DNA of 64,000 nt from Acholoe squamosa (taxonomy: Eukaryota > Annelida > Polychaeta > Phyllodocida > Polynoidae): NCBI GenBank assembly GCA_949317995.1, contig OX439046.1, forward strand, positions 59,437,774-59,501,773, in the 5' to 3' direction. Positions 19,273 through 29,024 of the stretch are shown one piece after another. Below the pieces are notes generated by a model. The model did no database searches. It saw nothing but the letters and a program-made list of their open reading frames with translations, and was not told where the DNA came from. A program made the translations under genes and the position numbers. Every line of letters begins with the position of its first letter. The stretch's first letter is position 1.

Positions 19273-20466
19273 TTACTGGGTGCTCGTAGAGGCTTCCTCC
19301 TCCTCTCCCTCCTCCTTCTCCGGGGCCTTCGGGGTAATAGGCCATGGCTGCCCGCATCTGGAGCACAGTCTCCCCCTGGAAGCCTGGGCGTACCTGGTTC
19401 GGGTCACCTGAACCAGTTCCACATCACCGTCAGCCAAGCTTTGCACTGCCGAGCTGCACACACCCCCCGGCACCACTCTCATCTCGGGCCCCAAGTTCCC
19501 CGGGTTCCGCAAGCGCCTCGTATACTCCTGCAGCTCACGGGGGCCTGTGAAGTCCTCTTTCCAGGGCATCAAGTTCTCTTCCACCTCTACCCTTTTATCA
19601 GAGTCTGGAGCCGGGGGAGGGGCAACCACCACGTGGCTTACAGACACCACTCCTTGTGTGGGAGCCACGCCCCCGCCAGGTATGGGTACCACCTGGGCGT
19701 CTGTCACTATTATAACACGTTCGGAGGTTGGTGGGCCTAAAGGGTCCTCATCCTCCACACTCCCCTGCACCGTCTCCACCCCCTCCGGCACCAACACCAT
19801 AGTCTCCATGTGTCCCGCCTCCTCCCCAGCTTCGATTTGTAAGAGAAAGTCCCCCTTGGGAGACTGCACCACCAGCCCCTCCAATCCAACCGTAACTGTC
19901 CTGGGGTAATGCACTAAGTCAGGCCTCCCTTTTGCTCTCCCGGCCATCTTGCCTTTTTGTTGGGGGGTTACTCCAACGGGTTCCCCCTCATTGTCCATGG
20001 GTTTGCTGCCGGAGCTCGTTTTTGCCGGGGTCTTGGGGTGCTGGCCCGGGGTTTTAGGGTGATGGCCGGTGGGAGTTAATGTACTCAGTAATATTTCCTC
20101 AAGGCTGCGCCGCGTTCCGGGGGTGGGAGTCTGGGGCACCACCGGTGGACTAGCCTTTTCTGGGGTCTCCCCCGTGCGCACGGTAACCTGCTCCATCAGT
20201 GTTTCTAATCCTGTTTTCTGGCTACTCTTTCCCGGGCCTTTCCCTTTTCCTCCTTTTGTCTTTCTAGATTTCTGTTCTTGCAAAGCTCTTTTCTCCTCCG
20301 CCACCCTGGCTTCTGCTTCTTTCTTTTTCTCTATAGCCTTCTGTCTTTCCATTTCTCTCTTCTTCTCTAACCTCTTTTGTTCCTCCAACTTCTTCTGCCT
20401 GGCCCTCTCTCTGCCAGCTGTGACCATCGCTGCATACTGCTCCTCGAGGTCAGGGTAGCCAGCCAC
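19273..20466 (-). CDS. E2 accessory region, coiled-coil C-terminal part
   Basis: 397 codons from ATG at 20466. Residues about 15-70 are almost entirely Lys, Glu, Arg, Gln and Ala and predict a highly charged single helix or coiled coil (RQKKLEEQKRLEKKREMERQ). A Gly/Lys/Pro-rich linker follows. The region from about 230 has hydrophobic and Val-rich stretches. Close to the end, LCSRCGQPWPI offers a C-x2-C pair. The previous accessory frame (20367-21161) runs into this one with a one-base offset at a C/G run near 20470, so they were probably continuous. Function unknown; its position equals that of the coiled-coil end of the E1 accessory protein. Confidence 0.6.
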   Translation of the reverse strand: MAGYPDLEEQYAAMVTAGRERARQKKLEEQKRLEKKREMERQKAIEKKKEAEARVAEEKRALQEQKSRKTKGGKGKGPGKSSQKTGLETLMEQVTVRTGETPEKASPPVVPQTPTPGTRRSLEEILLSTLTPTGHHPKTPGQHPKTPAKTSSGSKPMDNEGEPVGVTPQQKGKMAGRAKGRPDLVHYPRTVTVGLEGLVVQSPKGDFLLQIEAGEEAGHMETMVLVPEGVETVQGSVEDEDPLGPPTSERVIIVTDAQVVPIPGGGVAPTQGVVSVSHVVVAPPPAPDSDKRVEVEENLMPWKEDFTGPRELQEYTRRLRNPGNLGPEMRVVPGGVCSSAVQSLADGDVELVQVTRTRYAQASRGRLCSRCGQPWPITPKAPEKEEGEEEEASTSTQ

Positions 20467-21161
20467 GCCGGGGGGTATTCAAAGATCTCTTCATCGACTT
20501 TAGCTGGAGCGGAGACCATCTCCGTGGCTCCGTCTTCGGGGTCTGTTTTACCTGGTCCCCTGTCCTCCTCCGCCTCCGGGGAGTCGGGGGTGGAGGTGGC
20601 CTCTTCCTTAGCAGGTGTACGTAATTCTGGTTCAATGTGGGGCTTGGGGCGGTCCTCCTTTAAGGTGTACTCCGGCAGTTTTTCAGGGCTGGAATCGAGT
20701 CCCCCGGATATTTCAAATGCCTTTCCTTTTTCAGGGCTGGACTCCTGAGCTGACTGTGAACCGTCGTCTGTGATGTCATCGTAAGTACCAACCCTTAGCT
20801 GGGTTCTTCGTGTTGGCATACCCGACTTAGCCGCATCATATTCCTTTTCTATTTCAGCTATGTCCAGTGTGCCCACCGGCAACTCCTTCTGGAGTCTAGT
20901 TAAGGTTTTGGTCGGGGTCTCCCCCTCCTTACTGTACCTGTCCATTAGTAATTTAAGAACAAAGAGAACCTTTCCCTCCTCCTCTGGCTCCAATTGATAT
21001 TTACCGGTGACGGGGTCCGTAATCATTTCTGTAACACGGCGGACGGCTCCCTCCTTACCGGGGGACCGGCGCACCTTTTTGTCGGGGGGCTCCTCCACTG
21101 CCTCCTCGGACACCCGTTTCCGCCCCTTGCCAGTACTACTCCGGGTGGCCACCCCTTGCAC
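20367..21161 (-). pseudogene. E2 accessory region, middle part
   Basis: 264 codons; the real content runs from about 21160 to 20470, after which the frame leaves the coding register. It is charged and low in complexity, with a short ordered-looking section (ITDPVTGKYQLEPEEEGKVL, then LLMDRYSKEGETPTKTLTRL). It overlaps the end of the 843-codon frame by 139 bases. The last good part of that frame stops making sense near 21165, so a frameshift there is likely. No known domain recognised. Confidence 0.55.
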
Positions 21162-23554
21162 AGGTGGTTCCTGATTGGGTGGAGTTCCTCTAGATATTTG
21201 GCCGCTGCGGCCACCCCCTCCATTTCCTCATCCCCTATGCTTATCCCGGGGGACACCAGTGACGATATGATAGAGGCGCTGCCCGGTGTCTGGCTGGAGG
21301 GCACCACCGCCTCCGTTTTAAAAGTGCTTGCGGCGGCGGACTCGGCCGGCTCCTCCGCCTTCCCAGCCCCTCCTTTTGAAGTGTGGACCTTAACCTTCCG
21401 GGGTTTGCCTTTAGACTTGGGTTTTGTAGAAGTGGAGGTGCCTGGAGTTTGTGCTGGAACGGCCCCCGCCTCCCCTTCACTAGCCAGCCGCAGTTGCTTG
21501 GTTTCTTTCGGGGGCACCCATCCTTTTATGTCCGGGTGCTGTCTCTCCACGTGGCGCACCAGGTCATTCTTGTAATCTTTGGCGACTTGGTATTCACAGC
21601 CGGTGGAGGGGCACTCGTATCCTTCTTGCACGGCCTCATGCTTCCTCTGATGGCGTTTTAAAGCATCGCTGCGTCCAAAGGCATAAGGTTTGCCCTCCTC
21701 CCTGCAGATCTCACACCTGTGCTTTGGTACTTGCACTCCCCCTACCCATACCATGGGCACGGACTTCTCGTCTTCGTGTGTCTTAGGCATATTACTGAGT
21801 TCTAACTGCTTCCAATCAATGGTCGATATTGCCGAATCCAGGGGATGAGTCCCTCCTTTATACACCCCCTGCCCAGCCACACCCCTCCCCCGTGAGTTGT
21901 CTTGGCCAATCATCAGCCAGGAACCTTCCCCGCATGCCTGTGCCGCCGGGGTTTCCCCTGTCATGAGGCCGTCACCCGACCGTGAGAACGTCCGCTCTGC
22001 TCCTTCCACCGAACGTTCTGGTGGGTAGTGGCCGTGGGAATGGGTTCTTGACCAGCTGTCTTTCCCACGTTCTTTCTTCCTGTAGGGTTTGTTGTTTACT
22101 TTTTGGTGGACTGTTTCATCGGTGGGCCGTTGGCAGTGTTTATTCCTATCTTTCTCCCTTCCCCCGTGCCTAGGGCGGCTGTGGGACCGTGAGGACGAGG
22201 ATTTGGGTGGAGATCGGCCCCCTCTCTCCCTCCGGCGGCCTTCCCGGTGGACCCCGTCTTTCTTTACGCGCTCCCTTGGCCCTTCTTTTTCTCCCTCCCG
22301 TCCGGCTTGTGTGTCCCCTGTTACACCATTTCTACGGCTCTCCTCCACCTTCCTCATTACAACACGTCTGTCCTCCGCCATTTCTGTTGGGAATGTGACT
22401 GTTATCTTCAAATAGTGGTCGTCTCCCTCCTCATTGACGTCACTCGCATTCTGGTTTCGTAGCAACACCGGTTTTGGCAGGACTATCACTCCGGCAGGGG
22501 GCGCGCTCGGCGTTTTAGGCGGAGTTTTAGGCCCGTCCCCCGAGCTAGGCGGTGTAGTAGGCTTGAAGGCACCTGGCGGGGCCGTGACCCCAGCCTGTGG
22601 TAAGTATAGACACGTAGGCGCAACCTTAGGCGTTTCCTCCTCCTTAGGCGGTGTTTTAGGCCTCCAGGGTAAGCAACCCTGGGCTATTAGACGGCTCTCT
22701 CTCTCCTCATTCCGTTCATTATCATACTCTGCCTCCTCTAGTATTTCATAGACCCGCCACCTCTCTGCATGCTTGGCTAGGATACGACCTCTCTCTGGGT
22801 CCTTCCTCCGTCTGGCCCACTCTGCCCTCTTGAACTCGTTTCTCTCCCTAGTTTCTTTTGTCTCCTCCTCCAAAGGGGATAAATATTCTTCATCCAGGGG
22901 GGGTTCGTCATCTGGGGGTTCCCCCCTCCAGTGGGCCATTGCAGCTTCTGCTCTGACCCTAGTCTCCTCCTCCCACCACCATTTCCACCAGCTGTCCCCA
23001 CCTTCAGCCATCTTAACAGGTAAGTATGCTTGATCACACGCCCCAGGGTTAGGGTCCCTAATTATCGCCCCTATCGCCTTAGCCCCCGGCGATCCATCCC
23101 CCGCACCCTGGTCGGGGTTGGCCACCTCTTCCTCCGCCGGGTCTATCTCCGTGCACTCATCCCCCAGATCCTCTTCCTCTGGCAGGCAGACCTCCTTTAT
23201 AGAATCAAAATGTACCACTTTGGTTACACGGCCCCTCTTTATCTTGTACACTGCATCCCCTATTCTCCCCTGCACAGTCCAAGGGCCGATCCAATAACAT
23301 TGCAACTTGGGGGATAGTCCTCTCTTCTTTAGGGGGTGATAGTAGAAGACCTGGGATCCCATTGGCAGATGGCCCTCCTCCGCCCTCGCATCATAGTTAC
23401 GTCGTTGTCGGGCCACCGACCTCCCTATGTTACTCCTAGCTGCTTCGTACGCCCGTGCCATCTTCTCCTGGACCTCAGCCACGTATCCAGCCTTATTCCT
23501 CGGGGGTGGATCCAATGGGTAGATCAGGGTTAGCTCTCTCCACCATTCCATCAC
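21023..23554 (-). CDS. E2 integrase C-terminus fused to zinc-finger accessory region
   Basis: 843 codons without a stop. Residues about 10-60 belong to the end of the integrase core and its linker. The GPY/F-like motif (YWIGPWTVQGRIGDAVYKIK) is near residue 92-111. The frame then continues with no stop through an acidic Trp-rich patch (DSWWKWWWEEE), Pro-rich and Arg/Ser-rich sections. Next is a two-finger region at 21536-21715: C-x2-C-x17-H-x3-H and C-x4-C-x14-H-x4-H, the second with KNDLVRHVERQH. A Lys/Pro/Ser tail follows. The ATG at the start is not a natural initiation site; it follows a deletion within integrase. Likely nucleic-acid binding; role unknown. The coding sense beyond about 21165 is doubtful. 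Confidence 0.7.
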   Translation of the reverse strand: MMEWWRELTLIYPLDPPPRNKAGYVAEVQEKMARAYEAARSNIGRSVARQRRNYDARAEEGHLPMGSQVFYYHPLKKRGLSPKLQCYWIGPWTVQGRIGDAVYKIKRGRVTKVVHFDSIKEVCLPEEEDLGDECTEIDPAEEEVANPDQGAGDGSPGAKAIGAIIRDPNPGACDQAYLPVKMAEGGDSWWKWWWEEETRVRAEAAMAHWRGEPPDDEPPLDEEYLSPLEEETKETRERNEFKRAEWARRRKDPERGRILAKHAERWRVYEILEEAEYDNERNEERESRLIAQGCLPWRPKTPPKEEETPKVAPTCLYLPQAGVTAPPGAFKPTTPPSSGDGPKTPPKTPSAPPAGVIVLPKPVLLRNQNASDVNEEGDDHYLKITVTFPTEMAEDRRVVMRKVEESRRNGVTGDTQAGREGEKEGPRERVKKDGVHREGRRRERGGRSPPKSSSSRSHSRPRHGGREKDRNKHCQRPTDETVHQKVNNKPYRKKERGKDSWSRTHSHGHYPPERSVEGAERTFSRSGDGLMTGETPAAQACGEGSWLMIGQDNSRGRGVAGQGVYKGGTHPLDSAISTIDWKQLELSNMPKTHEDEKSVPMVWVGGVQVPKHRCEICREEGKPYAFGRSDALKRHQRKHEAVQEGYECPSTGCEYQVAKDYKNDLVRHVERQHPDIKGWVPPKETKQLRLASEGEAGAVPAQTPGTSTSTKPKSKGKPRKVKVHTSKGGAGKAEEPAESAAASTFKTEAVVPSSQTPGSASIISSLVSPGISIGDEEMEGVAAAAKYLEELHPIRNHLCKGWPPGVVLARGGNGCPRRQWRSPPTKRCAGPPVRREPSAVLQK

Positions 23555-24467
23555 TTTGAGGCCTAAAAGTCCTTGTTTGTTTTACCCCCAGCAAGGCTAC
23601 TATCTCCTTGAACAACCCCGACTGGAAATTCTTGCCCTGATCGGTGTGAATCTCCACCGGCACCCCTAGCCGACATATGAACTCCTCCACCAACTTCCTT
23701 GCCACGGTGGGCGCTTCCTGATTGGGAATGGCGTAGGCCTCCGTCCACTTAGTGAAATAGTCGGCTGCTACCAGGATGTGTTGATTACCCCGTGAGGTAG
23801 GGGGCAGAGGACCCATCACATCCAGGGCTACCCTTTGGAGTGGTAGACCAGCCCCAACATGTCCCATTGGAGCTCGGTGGGGGGCGGGGGCTGCCTTCCG
23901 CCGCAGGCACGGCTCACACTGCTCGCACCACCGGGTGACATCCCTCCGGAATTCAGGCCAGTAATATCCTCCCTGTACCCGCCTGATGGTCTTGTTACGC
24001 CCTAGGTGTCCGGCCAGTGGTTCTCCGTGTACCTCCTGCAGCACATCCTTCCTGTTAGGCTTGGGAACTGCTATCTGGAAGTGGGCTGACCCCGCCTCCC
24101 CTATCCACCACCTCCCCAACACACCCTTGTGTATTGTCAGCCTCTCTCTCTGGGCATACCAGGCCTTTTTTTCGTAGCTCCAGTCCCGTCTTACTGCTTC
24201 AGTGGGGGCCTCTCCTCCTTCCACCCACCCCCGTACCTCCCTGAGAAGGGGGTCATCATTCTGCAGCTTTTCCCATGCCGCCCCTACCAGAGGATCCGGC
24301 CCCTCCGCGGGGGATTGGTTCCCTCCTTCTAGTACTTGACTCTGAGCTCGTGTGAAGACACGACACCACCGCCTGTCTTCTTCAGGGTCTCTGCCACATT
24401 GTTTACAGGGTGTCCTGGATAGGCCATCCGCATTACCATGGGCCCTTCCTGGTCGGTGTTGTATCAC
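23493..24467 (-). pseudogene. pol: E2 end of RNase H and integrase core, truncated
   Basis: The first residues (IQHRPGRAHGNADGLSR) complete RNase H, including its last aspartate. Then follow the HHCC module (HGEPLAGHLG... CEQCEPC), the core aspartates in ALDVMGPL and IHTDQGKNF, and the glutamate in PQSDGMVER. After VERAN the frame runs into the sequence that normally lies beyond the core (DLPIGSTPEE, out of frame). About 80 residues of the core's C-terminal helices are therefore deleted and the frame is shifted. Such an integrase would not fold correctly. Confidence 0.88.
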
Positions 24468-24494
24468 TATGTCATAAGTGCCTATGATCTGAAG

Positions 24495-25013
24495 TCACCG
24501 CGCCAGCTGGCCCTCCGGTTCTTTGAACTCCAATAGCCACCGAAGGGATGCATGGTCGGTGTGCACTACCACCGGCCGACCCACTAAATAGTGTCTGAAT
24601 TTCCGGAGGCCAAAGAGGATGGCTAACAACTCCCGCCGCGTAACGCAATAGTTTCTCTCAGGTTTGCTAAGGGTGCGACTGCCATAAGCCAGTACTCTCT
24701 CTTCCCCATCTTGTTCTTGTGCCAGCACCTTGCCCAACCCCGTATCACTGGCGTCCGTGTCCATAATAAGTTGGCCTTCTGGTCGGGGGAACCCCAGGAT
24801 AGGAGCTTCTATCAATTTCTGCTTCAGTATCTCGAAGGCATTTTCACACTCCGGCGTCCACTTGAAAGGCCGTCCCTTTTCCGCCAAAGAACTGAGTGGT
24901 TTAGCCTTAGTTGAGAAGTCGGGGATGAAGGCTCTATAATACCCCGCCAGACCGAGAAAACTCCTCACTTCTGTGATATTCTGTGGTGGGGGCCACCCCT
25001 GAACAGCCTCCAC
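24495..25013 (-). pseudogene. pol: E2 RT C-terminus and RNase H
   Basis: RT connection (VRSFLGLAGYYRAFIPDFS) and RNase H with IMDTDASDTGLG, the CVTRRELLAI glutamate and VVHTDHASLRW. It ends at TGA 24495-24497, in the same frame as the next block, at a place where related proteins have tryptophan. TGG to TGA nonsense is the likely event. Confidence 0.9.
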
Positions 25014-25123
25014 CTTGCCTGGGTCAGTCCCTACCCCGGCCTCACTGATCTGGTGCCCCAGAAACAGTATCCTCCGGCGGGCCAGTTGGCATTTGGAGGG
25101 TTTTATCTTAAGGCCGGCCTCCG

Positions 25124-25429
25124 TCAGTCTTTGTAGTACCTCTCCATATGCTGTTCAAAGGACTCGGCAAACACAACAATGTCGTCTAAATATACCAAAC
25201 AGGTACGCCACTGAAGCCCCCTAATGGCAACCTCCATCACTCGCTCAAACGTCCCTGGGGCATTACATAACCCAAACGGCATTCTGATGAATTGGTAGAG
25301 CCCCCAGTGGGTGGTGAACGCTGTCTTCTCTCTGTCCTCCGCCGTTACATCTAGTTGCCAATAACCACTGGCAAGATCCATTGATGAGAACCAGGTGGCC
25401 CCCGCCATAGTGTCCAAGCAGTCCTCCAC
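25124..25429 (-). pseudogene. pol: E2 RT catalytic core fragment
   Basis: Contains SSMDLASGYWQL, RMPFGLCNAPGTFERVM and YLDDIVVF, so both catalytic Asp sites of RT are present. The frame ends at a TGA near 25124 after a one-base shift close to 25140; the next frame continues with the expected LTEAGLKIKPSKC. Confidence 0.9.
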
Positions 25430-25449
25430 CCGGGGCAGAGGGTAGGCGT

Positions 25450-26525
25450 CTTTTACTGTAGCTTTGTTTAACTATATAGTCCACACAGAAACAGGTTGTC
25501 CCATCTTTCTTCTTCACTAGCACCACCGGAGATGCCCATGGGCTTACTGAAGGCTCGATTACCCCCGCCTCCAACATTTTGTCAACCTCCTCTTCCACCA
25601 TGGCCCTTCGGTGGGGGGCTAAGCGTCTTGGTGGCTGCTTTATAGGGGGTTGATCCCCCGTATCTATTCGGTGTTGGGCCATAGTGGTGTGTCCCTTATC
25701 ACCCTTATGACACTGGAAGGCCGCCAGGTGTTGATTAAGTAACCCCGCCAGCTCCTTTCTTCTGTCTGGCTCTGTTCCCTCCACCAGCTCTCTTATAAGC
25801 CCTCTCTTCTCCTCCGGAGACATAGCCTCCACCTGACGGCACCAGCTTCCGGGGTTCTCCCCCGGATCCTCTCCCGGCGTTTCCACCCGTTGAATGCCAC
25901 CCAGAGTCATATCCTTGTAGACGATGATCGGTTCCGGCCCGGGGTTCAGCACCCTGACCCAAGTTTCTCTGTTTATTGGCTGGACCAGGCCTCTGCCCAC
26001 CAGGAAGTGGGGTTCACCTTTGTGCCCGGCCATACTTTCTATCATGCCATTCCCACCGTCCAACCACCGACCCATCACCGCGCCTTCCAGAAATGCTTCC
26101 TCCCCCGCTCCGACCACTGCTGAGCGGGTGCTCACCACTCGACACACCGATTCTGGTTGGGTCCAGATTAATCTTCCCCTGGCCACGTCCACCACAAGCT
26201 GGTTTTCTCGTAGAAAGGCGGCGCCCAATATTCCTTCCGTCCCTGTGTCCCCCACGATAAACATCGCGTTCGTGCTCCTGCTCCCCAATTGTAATGAAGC
26301 CTGCACCTCCCCTTTAAGTTTCAGGGGTCTTCCATCCACCGAAAAGACAACTTCCCCCGTTTCTTGGAGCGGCCGATTACCCCCGTGTCGTTCCCACCAC
26401 CCGTGGGAGATAAGGTTTAATGAGGCGCCAGTATCTACCAGCATCTGTATAACGGCTCCCTCCAACTTGCCTTCCACTATTAGTCCTCCGCCGCCCCTCT
26501 CTCGCCTTCCTTGCACAATATTCAT
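25450..26525 (-). pseudogene. pol: E2 protease and RT N-terminus
   Basis: Protease motif MLVDTGASLNLIS near residue 35 and GILGAAF near 95. RT N-terminus: PPRRLAPHRRAMVEEEVDKM, PSVSPWASPVVLVKKKDGT and CVDY. Soon after CVDY the frame is lost (VKQSYSKRR instead of the expected RKLN-type motif) by a small indel near 25450. The frame is open upstream of the first ATG and overlaps the end of gag. Confidence 0.9.
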
Positions 26526-26572
26526 AGGCCCAATCCCCCCGCCCTGTACCTGGCCTTGGGTAGAGGTCGGCT

Positions 26573-26884
26573 CTAGTTTCCTGATGGAATAACATCCTTT
26601 CCAATTTCGGGGGCCCCCCCAGGTTTGTCAGTTCTCCTGTTGGGGCACTCCCGCTTGAAATGCACTTCCTGGCCGCACCCATAGCAGGAAGTACTCCGCC
26701 TCTTCTTTTCGGTGGAGAGGGGCTCCTCCATCTTCTTAGCCAGGCGGTCCATTAGTTCCACCATTTTATCCATCCTGTCGGTGTTGGTTTTGAGATGCTC
26801 ATTTACCGACGCGTCAGCGGTCCTAACCCTCTGTGATGTTTCCTGCTCCACCTTCAGGTAGGCTTCCGCCCCCACGGCTGTCAT
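26573..26884 (-). pseudogene. gag: E2 nucleocapsid part of gag
   Basis: CCHC knuckle CYGCGQEVHFKREC (C-x2-C-x4-H-x4-C) at about residues 69-82. It lies in the same frame as the preceding gag block, from which TAG (26924-26926) separates it. Confidence 0.85.
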
Positions 26885-26923
26885 GACGGCAGCTTGTAGG
26901 TCCTTTGGCTGTGACTGATAGAC

Positions 26924-27232
26924 CTATTGTCTCAGAGGATTATCCAAACATAGCAGGAATCTGTCCAAAACCAAGGTGTCTGTAGTTCGGGCGTCGGCCT
27001 CGGGGTAAGCTAGCCAGGTGTACTTCATCAGGTCCTCCCTCAATTCTTGCAACGCCTCCCCCTTCCTCCGTACCCTGGTGCGGAGGACAGCTTTATAGGT
27101 CTCCTCTTGATTGGTGGGCTCGAACCTTTCGACCAGCGCCTTCCGGAGTTCGGTGTACCCTTCCGGCGTAGCTGGTTTTCTGCCGTTCAACAGCCTCCGA
27201 GCGGCCCCCGCCAAACTCAGCCCTAGGAACAT
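26924..27232 (-). pseudogene. gag: E2 capsid part of gag
   Basis: A retrotransposon Gag capsid pattern: FLGLSLAGAARRLL, YTELRKALVERF, LQELREDLMKY, and Leu/Arg spacing typical of Ty3/gypsy Gag. It is in frame with the blocks on both sides; TGA at 27251-27253 and TAG at 26924-26926 are single-codon breaks. Confidence 0.85.
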
Positions 27233-27250
27233 GCCGGCCTCCGCCTCGTC

Positions 27251-27790
27251 TCACCCATTCACCTTCACACACAGGTCGAAGTGGTTGAGGTAATCGCCTA
27301 GAACCCCCGTCCCGTCGTATTTTGTGGGTTTAACCACCGGTTTTCTTTTTGCACTCACTTCACCGTCAGCTCCGCCGGATAGGGACGGCAAAGCAGGTAA
27401 CCGGGTTTCATCCACTGATGGTTGCTCTCCCCCGGCCACCTCTTTTTTTACAGTCATCCCCTCTCCCTTGTTGTCAGGGCCCTCCGTCCCTCTTCCTTCC
27501 TCCCGTCTCTCCGCTGCCGGTTTTATCTTCCTATGCTTTGAGAGAGTCTCTAGGAGTTGGTCCCACTCCTCCTCCGTCCAATCCTCTGACCCTTCCTCCA
27601 ATGTCCTCCGAGTAATGCTTGAAGTATTTTCCGTCTTGACCCTGGGTTGGCGCCTTCCCCGGCTTGGCCTCCGGGGTATCTCCCTCTCCACCTCCTCCTT
27701 CTCCCATGGCCATCTGAAGTCGTTTACGGGACTTGCACGCCCTCCTCCCACCTCTACCTGATTGCCTTCCCCCATCCAATTCCGATCCAT
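27251..27790 (-). pseudogene. gag: E2 N-terminal part of gag
   Basis: 180 codons, open a little further upstream to the truncation point at about 27845. Charged N-terminus, then KPTKYDGTGVLGDYLNHFDL, the start of the Gag capsid domain. It ends at TGA where the family has Trp after an Asn-Gly. Confidence 0.8.
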
Positions 27791-27844
27791 AGGCTCCTCC
27801 TGCCTTTCGGGGTATGGTTCCTCAGGTCTGCTTTCGGTGGGTCT

Positions 27845-28044
27845 TCATTTCACATAATGACATCTCAAAATGGGTCATCATCGATAATGAATAGGTTAAC
27901 ATATAGCTAATACGTCGTCATGTCACATAATGATATCTCATCATCGATGATGAATAGGTTAACATATAGCTAATGCGTTATCATTTCACATAATGGCGTC
28001 TCCAAATGGGTCATCATCATTGATAATGGATAGATTAACATATG
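27845..28044. repeat. Three-copy tandem repeat, unit about 63-73 bp
   Basis: Units start TCATTTCACATAATG or similar at 27845, 27918 and 27981 and share AATAGGTTAACATATAGCTAA. The array abuts the broken 5' end of E2. Confidence 0.85.
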
Positions 28045-28518
28045 GTACCAGCTCATGCATAATCTATGTACATTGGATCTATTACTTCACATAGAATAAA
28101 TTCTCATCTTCAATAATCATTAATACTATCCCCGACATCATTTCTGTAATAAAAGTTCTCGATATAGTACAAGTACATCTCAAGAATTTCATAAATGCGT
28201 GCATTTCCAATGCCATTTTGGGTCCTATTATTCAATAGTCACCAGGTGTACACACAGCAGGATACTCATGCTCTGGTGCGGTTTGCCATTGTCTTTGTCC
28301 ACTGCCTGTTGTATCTCCATCAAATACTCAGCCACCGTTTCCTGCAACACTCATGAGTTCACATTAAAAGTGCCATATTGTCATTTAGTGCCAAAATATC
28401 ACCAATTTAAAATTTCCAGTGAGAGGGAACACATTAGTCATAAGAGTTATTAGTGCCATATAGTGAGAGGGAACAGAGTACCCATAAAAGTTATTAGTGT
28501 CATACAATGTTAAGTCAC
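28045..28518. other. Intergenic, AT-rich
   Basis: Contains two short direct repeats of AGTGAGAGGGAACA (28419 and 28461). No gene seen. Confidence 0.4.
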
Positions 28519-28520
28519 TA

Positions 28521-28736
28521 CCGTAAATCCCCGGTCATAAGCCGGCCCCGGTCATAAGGGGGGTGAGTTCAGGGAAATCATAAAAGCCAGTTTTGGTGTC
28601 AAATTTTCCCCATTTTCTCTTTATTCTATAGTAAAAAAAAAAACGGTCATAAGCCGGGGGGGAGTTTGGGAAAAAATTAGAAGCCGGTTTGGGCCCAAAA
28701 TAGAAAAAAAAACGGCTTATGACCGGACATTTACGG
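28521..28736. mobile_element. Short MITE with CCGTAAAT ends, TA-flanked
   Basis: 216 bp. Left end CCGTAAATCCCCGGTCATAA and right end are inverted copies of about 24 bp with two mismatches. The interior repeats GGTCATAAG/CTTATGACC in both directions, so the whole folds into a hairpin. TA on both sides. Confidence 0.75.
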
Positions 28737-29024
28737 TACTTCCTCATGGTAAGAGTAGTCCTTCCTTTAGGTTGGGGTTGTTGAGCTATAAATTTAGGTT
28801 GGTAGATTGCTACAGCTCCTGTACTCAAGAGGGAAGTGACTCCTGGAGGCACAGAGAGACTCGTTCCTTGTCTCCTCAATACCTCAGAGTCTTTTGGAGA
28901 TGAATTTTCACTATACACAGAAACCAGTGATTCAGTGTCTCTCAGCCATGGTACCGCTGGCCGTAAACAGCCCAGTTCTACATACTCAGCTCTCTTGTGC
29001 TGAACTTCAGATTTGCTATTGAGT

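Larger units (their letters stand above)
18264..27844 (-). mobile_element. E2: decayed Ty3/gypsy element with zinc-finger accessory region
   Basis: Minus-strand order from 27.8 kb downward: gag, protease, RT-RNase H, integrase, accessory zinc-finger/coiled-coil region, polypurine tract, 3' LTR. Only one LTR is present. The 5' end stops inside gag at about 27845, where an unrelated tandem repeat begins. Lesions: in-frame stops at 27251 (TGA), 26924 (TAG) and 24495 (TGA), frameshifts near 25450, 25140, 21165 and 20470, and a deletion in integrase near 23530. The two TGA codons stand where tryptophan is expected. This is a dead copy of a family different from E1 in sequence but alike in plan. 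Confidence 0.93.

Noticed and set aside
19042..19909. Long plus-strand open frames rich in Pro and Ser (also 21982-23033 and 25924-26592).
   Set aside because: They are antisense to the GC-rich E2 coding sequence and have no domain.
27845..28044. CRISPR-like array.
   Set aside because: The units are contiguous with no unique spacers, imperfect, and lie in an animal genome; this is a simple tandem repeat.
28535..28740. Coding extension of the transmembrane-protein frame.
   Set aside because: This part is the hairpin MITE; only the sequence right of about 28740 could be coding.
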